DNA of 64,000 nt from Xestospongia muta (taxonomy: Eukaryota; Porifera; Demospongiae; Haplosclerida; Petrosiidae). The notes beneath the pieces are model-generated. The model saw only the letters and a program-made list of their open reading frames with translations. It did not search any database and was not told where the DNA came from. Of this stretch, positions 12,833 to 24,400 are shown piece after piece; within the stretch, counting starts at the first letter, position 1, and every line of letters starts with the position of its first letter. The stretch spans positions 2,098,144-2,162,143 of the forward strand of contig OY848924.1 of the NCBI GenBank assembly GCA_963693285.1. Reading direction: 5' to 3'. Both the position numbers and the translations under genes were made by a program.

Positions 12833-14380
12833 ACCTCACCACGCGTGACCAAATTATTGGGTTTTTAATTGATCTGATTAACAATTAATTAAAAGTTTTC
12901 TAATTACATAAAAATATTACAGTACTTAATCTATTCTACCTCCAAAATTGTTAACAACAAGTATAACAGCTTCATCTTCGTAATGTAATGTCAAAAACAA
13001 TATTGACTGAAACAATTAAACAATTAGAGATAAAGTAGATTTATATAACTTCAGTGATGGTTTTTGATCAGCATTAATACCTGTCAACAGCTGACAATAA
13101 TACGTAGTCCTTTCAACTTATTGTACCAACCTGGTTTGCTAGTTAGCTTGTAATTCTGTGACCAAGCCCACTGATCAATTAGAAGAAAATAATCAACAAA
13201 AGAATGTGAACTGATATAATATTTTTAATGAGTCCAAGTTACATGAAATATCTGTATACATAATGTTACTGTCATAGAGACTCTATGTCCAGTTCTGCTG
13301 ACATACCAGATATGTTGGATCCATTTTATCTTTTGTAACTGACTTCTCAATGCTACATTCTAATGGACAAGAAGAATGCCATTAGTTAAATATTATTTAT
13401 TTATCATGTTATTTACAATCATGTGTCTCAACATTTATCTAACTTTAATTTTTAACAATACCATATAGTGGGTTTTATTGGCAGTGAATTGAATTGGCAT
13501 AATGGCAGTCAGCGACAAGAACGTCAAATAAAAAACTGTCAATAATAATTATTGTGTCGTGTTTTTGGACGTGATCCTCTATATAGTATGAACAGAAGAA
13601 TGGTATTACTGAATTATTTCTTCAAAGCCTATAAGAGTTGCCATACTTGGTGAAAAGGAGTGTGTATCTTTATCATCTAAATAAGTAAAACAGACTAACG
13701 AGAGTTAAACTGTCATTCTCCTCAATTATACATTATAACTCTTCATCAAGTATGATTGTCCAAATGCTATTATACATATGGTGATCTTGTACACAACCAG
13801 CTATCTCTTGAGAATCCATTAGTCACTATATCATTTTGAGTTTATTGTTATGCTATTTCACATGGCAACATCACAGTACTGCCCACTCTTCATTAATTTG
13901 GTGTTTTTAATAAAACTGTAAATTACAATTATGGCAATTTTTAATTTTGCTTGTTTCAATAACAAACTGTCAAATTTTATGACCATCAATAAAAGCCACT
14001 ATACAGTATATTAAAACTAATAAGACATGTTCATGCAGGCTGAAACAGGTTATATAATGGTTACTGTATTGGGTCTCTATACATACCTTCCTTTTGTGCT
14101 TTAGCTATTGTCAGGTCAATAATGTCTCTGTGTATTTTATTGTATGCATCTTTTTCACATCAATGAGTTATTTCCTAATATGGAAATAAGATTTAGTTAA
14201 TATCAATGGAAAACTACCTCAACAGAACAAGTATTATTTACATGTGATTCTATTCTAATTCATATCGTAGGACAGGTTTCGATTGCACAGTTAAACAAAA
14301 TGTGAATAATGCTATACAAGCCATATTGCTAATCTAACGATAGCGCAATGCTAGATGGCATAACAGCACGATCCTCAGGC
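12833..14380 (-). pseudogene. Isolated minus-strand exon-like fragments, gene unknown
   Basis: Minus-strand candidates with splice consensus: about 14159-14088 (CEKDAYNKIHRDIIDLTIAK, then GTATGT), 13370-13318 (CSIEKSVTKDKMDPTYL, then GTATGT) and about 13185-13130 (QWAWSQNYKLTSKPG). They may belong with the exon at 14605-14384 as remains of one gene. No family recognised. The rest of the stretch shows nothing. Confidence 0.3.
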
Positions 14381-14383
14381 ATA

Positions 14384-14605
14384 CTATTTTTTAAAGGTGT
14401 ACTTTCGCTTTTTACGTCTCTTGCCTTGGTTTCCAGTTTCTTCCTCACACTCAAAGGTCGCTTTCACTGCTTGGTTGACTTCTTTAAGTATTTCTGGAGA
14501 CATCTGCACTTGATTGGTTGTTGGTAGGTTCACAGTTGGCTTGAAATATCGCCGAATACTCATCTCACTCACTCTACAGTAAATAACACGCGACTGTTGG
14601 ATCAA
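14384..14605 (-). pseudogene. N-terminal exon of a SIR-FKP type invertebrate transposon-like protein, remnant
   Basis: The ORF contains MSIRRYFKPTVNLPT (from 14563) followed by SPEILKEVNQAVK and a basic end RRKKRKYTFKK. I recall SIRxFFKP starts followed by a basic KRKYTxF segment at the N-terminus of transposon-derived proteins common in sponges and cnidarians; this is memory, not a search. The downstream part expected after KRKYTF is missing. A palindrome lies just upstream (14660-14700). Confidence 0.4.
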
Positions 14606-14659
14606 TAAGGCATGGTCAAATGTCGCTGCAATAATTGCGTAATTTATTCACTGCAATCC

Positions 14660-14701
14660 TTTGATTGCGAGTTCTAGAAAACTCGCAATTAGCAATCAAA
14701 A
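14660..14701. repeat. Inverted repeat TTTGATTGCGAGTT
   Basis: TTTGATTGCGAGTT (14660-14673) is mirrored by AACTCGCAAT and CAATCAAA around 14680-14700, with a three-base interruption. It may mark the end of the transposon remnant next to it. Confidence 0.5.
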
Positions 14702-14733
14702 GAACCTCGGAATCAAAACCCGTCCTACGGTAA

Positions 14734-14880
14734 TTAAATAACACATAGTGATGTCATCATATTGATGACATCACCTAAGGCCCTAAACCAAACCTAACAT
14801 TATTAACTCTATGACACATAGTGATGTCATCATAGGACAAGCTGTTACATCATCAGTCAAGTTACACCAAGAAGCACCTT
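14734..14880. repeat. Copies of interspersed repeat with ATGATGTCATCAT core
   Basis: The core gatgtcatcat followed by gttacaccaagaagcacc is seen here and again near 28636-28800, 55500-55560, 57367-57430, 59123-59170 and 59247-59290. The copies occur in introns of genes B and C and in the spacer here, so it is a dispersed family. Confidence 0.6.
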
Positions 14881-16310
14881 ATATTTTTGATAATGTGATT
14901 TACAATATTACAGTAGGTAATATTACAATACAAGGGACTAAACTAGGTAATTTAACAACAACAGTTAGTAACTTTACTTACTTTCATTTCATGTAAATAT
15001 CACTCATCTTGACAATATCACTAAAAGAAGATAAATCAAATTTGGTTAGTGTATGAGAGGTGGGGCTTATAAAGATAATTAAAAGGCCGAGCTTAAACTT
15101 TTAGTGGGAGGGGTAGTACACGTGGAAAATGGTTGTTGATCCAGTAAAGACAGCAGATGACTATGAACGAGTATGTTTATTAGTATAATTCTTTGTTATG
15201 TGTCATTGTGTGTTGTTAATAGATATTATGAGAACAAGGTGTATAATTGACTTGTATCATGTTGACCAATCAGATTGTTTCATTTCACTTCTTATATTAG
15301 ATACACGGTGTCTGCTGCTCATAGTATATTTAGTATTTGAATATATGGATCAAGACTAAGATAGTTGTATTAGACACTCATTACCTAGAGGACTAGATGA
15401 ATAAACAATTAAAGTAAGTAATGACAGGGGCAAAGGGAAAGAGGGTGAAAGAAATGTGTCTGTAATCACTTCACCTATTATTACAATTGTTGTCATCTAA
15501 GTTTCCTTTATACTAACCTGTAACCATTTTATATTTATCATTATTTTATTCTCTTTTTAGAACTATTTACATCAGATACTTTTTGGAGTTAAAATGGATA
15601 CATTCTAATGACATTATCCATCATGACTTGAGCCACAAAATATTCTTGTCAGTAGAGGTATTGTCCAAATTGTTGACTTTAGTCTCTCTAGAGCAATTGA
15701 TGACAATATTGTGTTATCAACACAGGTTAGTTGTGTTTGTGTGTTAAATTATTGTCCATGTTGTATATAACTATTAATAACTTATATCTAACAGTATCCA
15801 ACAATGTCTAACTAGTATTGACAAAGCCTTCCAGTATTATTACACAGACACACATGTACATATCTCATGGATAGCAATATTAAGATTTATATGAAGTACT
15901 GTAACATTGCAGTCTTTACAACTGATATATATGAAGAAAATGTCCTTTGTGTACAATGAGATCTAGACTTCAAACCTTTGGAAATTGTCCTAGTATAGAG
16001 GTGTCCTTAATATATAATGATGTGGTAATAATGTACTAAAATATTGAACAAGCGTTCTTGTAAAGTCCTTATAAACCCAATATCTATCGATCTAGATTTT
16101 GTAGTAAGTTATTTTTAGTTGTTGTGATGAGCTTCTATCAATTTATCTTTTCCTTAACTGTTGTCAGTGTACTAGTTGACCTGTTAAAACTGTCAGCCAC
16201 AGATCTATCTCAAACAGGACTAATGAGTTTTGTGGCTAGGTAGCAACTGTCAGTTTGAATAAGTACTAATAGTTAGAGGAAGAAGACCTTACAAAGGGAG
16301 GTAGTAATAG

Positions 16311-16867
16311 TAACTGATATCTCAATTATGTTACTATGGAATATTTAATAGCATCAACTATGATTTGTATATATAAGTACAATCATTATAATCAGGGCTG
16401 CCTTTAATTGTAATGTTATTAAGGATCTGTTCTACACATGATCTCAGCTTACTGGTGAACAATTTAAGGCAATAAAACATGACTCTAAACTTTTAATATT
16501 TTCTTACTCATTCCTCTATCCTAATTTATATACTATACCAGATTTCAGTACATTATACATGTACTGAGTATGACTAATGATTCATTAATCATTAAGAGAT
16601 TACTTTTTAACAAAATCACATACTTTTGTGTACTCATTAAATATAAAATAAAGAACACTTGTCACTTTCATTAAGTAATAGATAATGTATTAATTAGTAT
16701 TAAGGTGAAATAAAAACATATTGTGTTAATCAATATTTAGTTTTTATAATAAAATAAAACAATAGAAAATATTTAAAAAAGAAGACCTTGAGTTTACAAA
16801 GTTATGTACACAATCTGTTCATCAGAAAACCCTCAGGCACTCAGTTTATTTGATGTAGGTTGCTTCA
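16311..16867. other. Segment present in unit 1 only, inside the CDK intron
   Basis: About 555 bp between ggaggtagtaat and tattagtctgg is absent from the collinear unit 2 (near 43560). AT-rich, no coding sense. It could be an old insertion; clear inverted ends were not found. Confidence 0.4.
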
Positions 16868-17251
16868 TTATTAGTCTGGTTGCCTAGCTAGCCACATAAA
16901 GGAGATATAGGTTGGACTGTCATGATGTTATCATAACTAATATTTGACTCAATATGGCTATGAGAGTGAATACATTGTATATAGTTGATATTGCTTGACA
17001 GGTTGCCCTGTTAAAATGCAACAGTTGTGAAACCTACATGTATTAGATGTAAATTGTATTTAGTCTTGTGGTTGTTGATTGTTAGTAGTGTTTGGAGTTC
17101 TGGGGACTTTTCTTGAAGGTTTCTATGTCATGGTCACTGTATAATAGTTACTATTTGTGGTTACTGTTACTACTTGTTATAATGATGAATTCCTGGTAGG
17201 ACTAACCCCTACTTGTACTGGTACACTGTTGTTGATATAGCTAGCTATTGT

Positions 17252-17310
<59 letters not shown>
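17252..17310. repeat. (TC)n microsatellite forming the polypyrimidine tract of a CDK exon
   Basis: About 28 TC units run up to the acceptor cctttag at 17311-17317. The same tract is shorter in unit 2 (43962-43978) and intermediate in unit 3 (48446-48490), so its length changed after duplication. Confidence 0.9.
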
Positions 17311-17313
<3 letters not shown>

Positions 17314-17317
17314 TTAG

Positions 17318-17428
<111 letters not shown>

Positions 17429-18916
17429 TAAGTTATACTAAACACTTTATAACATAAACTAGCTAGTGTCATGTTATCTACACTGTATATAACCTGCTCT
17501 TTACTGTTATTTCTTTGGTGTGTTGTATCATTATAACTAAACCATCCATTCTTTAAAAAGCACTTAATAACAAGTATGATATAGCTTATAAAAAGTAAAG
17601 CTAATTGTATCAGACTTTTAGAGAGAAGGATCTAGCATACTAAGTTGTAAGTATTAACTGATATATCATTTTGTATTTCTTTATATAGACCACTTTTTGC
17701 TTCAAAAAGAAGTGGAGAAATAGCACAACTTGAAGAGATATTTCGGTAAGTAACAAAGTATAAAATTGACAACTTGATGGATGGATAGATAGATATTTGA
17801 AGATGTGTAGTAATCACTTACACACACACACACACATTGACCCAAGTCACACACATTGACCAAAGTTAACTTGATGTACTGATGTTGCTAGGTGGATTAC
17901 CACAGACACCTCACCTTAGTCACTGACGTACATATATTTCCTGAACTTCAATAGAACTCTAAAATACCTGTTTAATTCATTGTACTATATATGTAATGAC
18001 CCAACCCTTGTAGTAGTATGTAGTAATAGCCATTGTGACAATTATATAATGTAGGAAATACTGAAGTGTCATATTACCAGTTCTTAGTACCTGGCTATAG
18101 GAAATGACAATGTTATATGAACTGTTGTATGATATTCTATTGAATTTTATGATTTTATTAGTAAAATCACACTAGCCAAATGTTTATGAGAATATTATCA
18201 GATTACCAAATTTTTAATATATTAAACATTATTTGATAAATCATTTGTCATTTTATAACTTGCTTGGTCTCCTCTCTCTTTAGTATAATAGGTACTCCTT
18301 CATGTAAAGAATGGCCACCAGAGACACCAATTTCACATAAACACTTTAAAGTTGTTCCTCCAAGATCATGGATAGATATTTTACCTAGAATAAGTCAAAA
18401 TGCTCAAGACCTTTTATCAGTAAGTATACATGTACATGTACAATGTATTATTTGGTGCTTATGTACATGTATTATTATATAAATGTCCAATTATTGTGTC
18501 TGAGGTATAATAAAAGATTTTTATAATAGTTTAAAACTCATTCTGTTGTTATCTACAAACAGTAACTACATGTACACATATTACATAAAATGTGTCTTGT
18601 TTAATAATTTAATAGTATTTAGTGTGACTACTTGTTTTACTTTCTTTTATAGAAAATGTTAATATTTCAGTCCGATGAAAGGGTCAGTGCTGATAAAGCT
18701 CTAGAGGACTCCTTTTTCCAATCGATTCCTACAATATTTACTGCTCCTACTCCCTCTTCCTCTATATCTCAATCACCTTCATGCTCACCATCCCCCTCTC
18801 TTTCCCCATCACCTTCACTCTCCTTATCTCCTACTGCTTCTCTACCAGACCACACCCATACTCCTCTGAGTGTCTCGACGGAATGCTCTCAAGATTCTGG
18901 TATACATGACATCTAA

Positions 18917-21180
18917 AAGATCCCCAATCAGGCTACACCCCTTTTTATATGACCACTCCCACTTTGATCCCATTTACTTGTAAATAACTAATACCATCAG
19001 GTCACATGTATTGCCACTCCCCCTCAGTCGATGAAACCCCACCTACTTATATTAGTCTTATTTTATATTAAGTGTATTACGTACATGTAAAGAACACAGT
19101 ACATTAAAGTATATTTATTATATAATATATAGCCTTTTTTCATATTAAAACAAATATATTATCTTTTTTGTTTTCATAATATTATTTTTCTATTACTATG
19201 TTTTTTGTTTAACACCTAGTAAAGTTTGTATGTGTGTTAGTAGTTCTTGTATGTGTTGTGTGAATATATGTATGTATGTACATGTACATGTGTGTGTGTG
19301 TGTGTGTGACATCTAGCAGGCACAGATTGTCTACTAAAATCATTTCATAGTTTGTTTGATATCTTCTGTTGAACAAAAAGGTTCATTTCTTTTGTAATCA
19401 TTTTAATCAAATTGTTTGGCACAAATAAAAATTCCAATTTTTTCATATGATTTTTGTATCTATTTCTCCTTTTTAATGGAGATTTTTCTAAGGAAATCTG
19501 TTAATAATAAAATTATTATAATTATTAACTTGTTAATTATCAGCACCAATTTCCTCCAGTCAATGACATGTCAAAACATGTACACTTTATACTTAAATAC
19601 CACAGTGATAATGATAATATGGTTATAGTTTGAATTGATAGCAGATGTGGATAACAACAAAGAGGAGGATTAGTACATTACTAGATAATGACTCATTCTT
19701 TGTATTAATTTAGTGAGTGAGTGTCTTACAGTCTAGATCTGAGTATATGTAGACAGTCTTTTCTCATTATGTACTCATGATGCTCCATATATAATGTAGA
19801 TTGTTTACAATCATATGTTCATTCATATTATGAGATTATCAAGACAGTGTTCCTTTTTTTTGGTGTATTCATTAATTTGTCATTTGTATTATCAGATCTA
19901 GTGATATACTTGAAGTTTTCATATCTTCTACTTGTTCCTGATTTCATTCTGTTACTTGACATTTTACTCCAAACATCACCGGGGACATTGAATTTGATTC
20001 TCCATAACATATTGTTATTGTTGTAGAGTTGATGAGTATAAGTTGTATAATTATATATATTATAGTGGGTATTTGTATGGGACAGGATGTCCATACTTCA
20101 ATGTGAAATTAATACATTAAGTTCTAATCTTTATAGTTTAGGGTCTAGGATATAGTATTAATTTATCATTGAAGTATCAGTTTCTGTGCTCTACAAATAG
20201 ACACTATCTATATATTGTATATTACAGAGTTATTAGCCTCCATTTTACATAAAATCTAGTTACATAGACAAACTGTTGATATCATAAGTCCATAGCCTCA
20301 AAGTAGTTTCTTGATGTTGTACTATGTTCCTTCCTACTTTGAAAGACTCTATGATCTGAAGCAAGCAGAAAAAACTTTGTGGATTACTGGAATGTTTAAT
20401 TGTTTCATGACATAGTTAATTGCATTCACATGTAATCAAATTTCCAAATATGGTCATGAGCTGAGCATCCTCCTTAATTAGAAATTATTGTCTATGTAAA
20501 CTGTGTTCAGTTATGTCCATGTAGGATGTTTGATAATATAACATTGTTAGTTTATGTATTACAATTTCCCTATTAATTGTATATGGTTATAGATTTAAAG
20601 TATACCCACTCTTTGAGAATTTTAAAAGTTTTCTTTGAAGGAGTGTATGAAATTTAAGATACAGCAATGTCTAAATAATAAAATTGGGAATTCTAATATG
20701 CAGCATTATATACATTATATTAAAAATATGAAAATGGAGGGAAATCTACAAGACAAATTCAATAAAATATAATAAACTAATAGTTCAAGTAAGAAACACT
20801 AATACAGTCTACTAAATAAAGTATTAATAGCAGCAAATGTAACAAAATGTAAAAGGGAGGACTCTTTCCAAAGAACATGTGATCTACAATAGAAAGAAAC
20901 ATGTAGTTATTACACATTAAAGAGTTTGTTATTTATATAGTCTTTGTCACTTTGAGTATTATTGTATATAATAATACACTAGTATTGTTAGTTTAATTAC
21001 AAGATTGTGATCAGTTAATTCCTTTAATAGAGAAAGCATATGCCAGTTATTTCTAGTACATTTTATTTAGTTATTAACTCAATACACAACCAAAGAAGTA
21101 ATTATTATAATTTAATTATTTAATCTACTTTAAACATTATAGACGTTATGTATGTTCATGTAATATTTTCAACTTACACT
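18917..21180. other. Spacer between CDK remnant and gene B
   Basis: Holds the likely 3' UTR of the kinase, a (TG)n run near 19290-19308 and AT-rich sequence. The stretch 20280-20650 matches 48850-49110 and 49560-49700 in unit 2/3. No gene recognised. Confidence 0.45.
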
Positions 21181-21491
21181 CTACAGTTGACTCATCATTT
21201 TAGTACCAATTTCCTTTAGAGTCTTGTCAGTTTGTTCTAAAAGAAAATCACAAATCTTCTTTAGCAACTCAATTGGATGTTCATCATCATCTATCTGTCT
21301 TTGTAGCTTCTCCACAATATTATCAGCTTTATCATATACATCAGTTGTACTTTTAACATCCTCCTTAGCACATGTTGGCAACAGATCAGCAGAGACAAGT
21401 CTGTTAACAATACGATGAGGATTAGCATCCACAATTATATCACAGAGATCAGCAGAATGAACCTGAAAGATTTTTGATGCATCACATTTAC
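21181..21491 (-). other. Gene B last exon: CARD-like Death-fold domain
   Basis: About 103 codons to the stop. After VHSADLCDIIVDANP come I..RLVSADLLP, DVYDKADNIVEKLQRQI, PIELLKKICDFLLEQ and LKEIGTKMM. This is the helix spacing and hydrophobic pattern of a caspase recruitment domain, including a DKA-N-VEKL block typical of CARD helix 3. The family call is by pattern only; another Death-fold class is possible. No equivalent exon was found in gene C. Confidence 0.55.
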
Positions 21492-24400
21492 CTGTATAAT
21501 GCCATAAATAATATACATTATCTGTTTATACTAAATTATATACTTACCACTTTCAGTGTTATTGTCCTCTGTGATAGACTCACTATCACTTTCATGGATA
21601 CCTATATTGAGTGGGATCATTATGGCATAGGTCAAGATAAAGTAATTTACCATCAATTTGCTCATGAATTGTGTTGTTGTCTGTTTGTGTCACACCTCCT
21701 ATCATGAAGTAATTAGTTATTTATTAATAATTGTTTAACAATTGTATGGTGAAGTAATATGAAGATACCATACCATTGTGTAATACAAAGGTTGAGTAAT
21801 ATGGACTTACCATCAGTTTGTTCATCAATTGTGTTTTTGTCTGTTTGTGTTATACCGCCTATAATAACAATATATAACAATTAATGAAAGTGTTTTAATA
21901 TAACAGTAGCAGCTATTAAAGCAACATTATTATATTATAAACTATTACTTTACAATAATCCTTAACTCAATGAACAGCTAAATCATTGAAATTATAACTA
22001 AAGATACAGGTATTCCTATATTGGTACTTCCCTTTAAGATTATTAACTAATTAAGTATCATCATCAGTTAACTTAAATCTACACACACATGTATTTATAA
22101 TAATATACCTCTGACATTACTCTCTTGTTGTTCTTGGGTAGACTTCTTAGTTTCAGGCAAATCATCTAATGTTATGTAAAATAAAAGAATTATATTAAAA
22201 TAAGTTAAATATTAGATACATAGAAATCAAACACAACATGTATTTCCCAACACTATACTATGAGTACACTTAAACTACATTAGCTTCATTTACTTTCTAA
22301 AGTAGACAGACAATTGATAAAATATTAGTTCATATTTAAGATAATTATATAGCATTGTATGTGTTATCAATTGAAAATAAATTCCTCATGTTATAATGTT
22401 AGTAACTTAACATGTAAATAATTAATTTTAGCTTAAAAGATCAATTGCTTAGTTGCCATTACCTGAATTAAAGTTACCACTGTGCTTACGTTTACAAGAG
22501 TCTGGATTGGTTTCTATAGAAACAGACAACATAACATATCATAACTCCAAATACGAGTGTAAAAGTAAGATAAAAATGATGTATAAGTTTATCTGTAAAT
22601 GTAGATATTATAATTTAACAAGTGTGTGTGTGACACTTAAAATATATCTACCTAATTGATCATCATCTCTGTTATCAAATTGTTTGAGCTTCTTTGATAT
22701 TGAAGGGGAAATAGATCTCTTACGCTTAGCAGGAGCTGAGTATAGATAAAATCATGTTTATCTAACACTATGATGTCATAATAAAAACAAAGCATATTCA
22801 CTACCTATTTAGTAAAATTAGCTATATTTCATAAGATGTGGTTATTGTTGATAGGACATGAATTAAAAATGGCATGATTATAATACATCACTTCCTGTAA
22901 TATCTAGCTACTGTTTTAGACCACACCCCAAAATATTCTAAAAACCTAAAGTGTACATTCTACTTAACCTCCACTTGATTTTGTCACTAATTAATTAACT
23001 TTCATGTACCAGCTGTCAGAGGGAAGTTGCATGCTCCTTCCTCTATTGTGTGGTTATAGGTAGCTAATACAACTCTAAGTAGTCTATTTATCAACATATA
23101 TAAACTACTTATGTCAACTATAACAATCTAGACTATAAAATAACTCTATACAAACACAATCATCACATACATTATATGTAGTGTTTATTATTTAGGTGTC
23201 TTATATTACCTTGTTGTGTAGTATCACTAGGAAGAGTATCTGCTTTGTGTTCACTTGATAGTTCATTAGTAGAATGTTGCTATTGGATACAGGATATAAG
23301 TGATAATGTATGAGGTGTAAAGTATTATAGTATTACAATACACAATATTGATGATATAACTATTGTTTGTATTATTGATAAGACTGGAGGTGAGGAATTA
23401 CAATGTAATTGTTAGTAGTAATTATTGTCACATAGTGAAACTATCAATCTATCTATGTCAAACTTAGGAATGCTTCTAAGAACCCACAACCACAAAGAAT
23501 GCTTCATGGGTGTGGCTACATATAGTGATATGACTGCTCAGTAGACTTAGTCACAGGACCAGGCACCCACTTACTTAATGTGAAAACTACTTTTTACATC
23601 ATGTTGAGCAATCACTGAGATCTGCTATCTTACCTATGAATATGTTAGATACCCTTTCTTACATTAAGCTATTGAGTATCTTGGCACTAATCTACTGAAA
23701 GAAGCTATTATGTTAATAGCTACTTACTGGCAAGAGGAATAACCCTTAATATTTTAACAAATTAAATTTGTTAATGATTACAATTAATACAATCTACTAT
23801 ATTAGAGGATAAATCATACCTGATGTTCCATTGATAAGTCCTCAGAAATAGAGCCTTCAGTTGAGTCAGGAGCACTTGATTTCTTAGCAAATTCTATAGA
23901 ATATTGAGTAGAACAAAGTGACAATTATATGTTAATAGTTACATTGCTTTTCAACATAATTGTTATATAACATGTACATTAAAGTATATATAATATGTGA
24001 AAAGTTAGAAAATAAGAAAAAACGATACATTCAATATTTATTTGTGCATGTGTACAATGATGTAATGAACCACTTTTATCAATTATAGTAATAATAAACT
24101 TACCATTTACTCTGTGACTGTCCTCAGTAATAGACTCACATTTATTAACACCTATATTATGAAGGACATAAACAATTACCATTAGGAGTCATTGTATAAT
24201 CATGTACAGGTTAAATGATATGGATAAAGTAACTTACCATCAGTTTGTTCATCAAATGTGTTCTTGTCAGTTTGTACCACACCTCCTACAAAATTGTAGT
24301 TACAACAATGAACATAGTATATACTAGTGTATATATGTACCATTATTATCATGAGTTCTAGAGGACTCTTCTCCACCATGTTCACTGTTACTACCTATAA

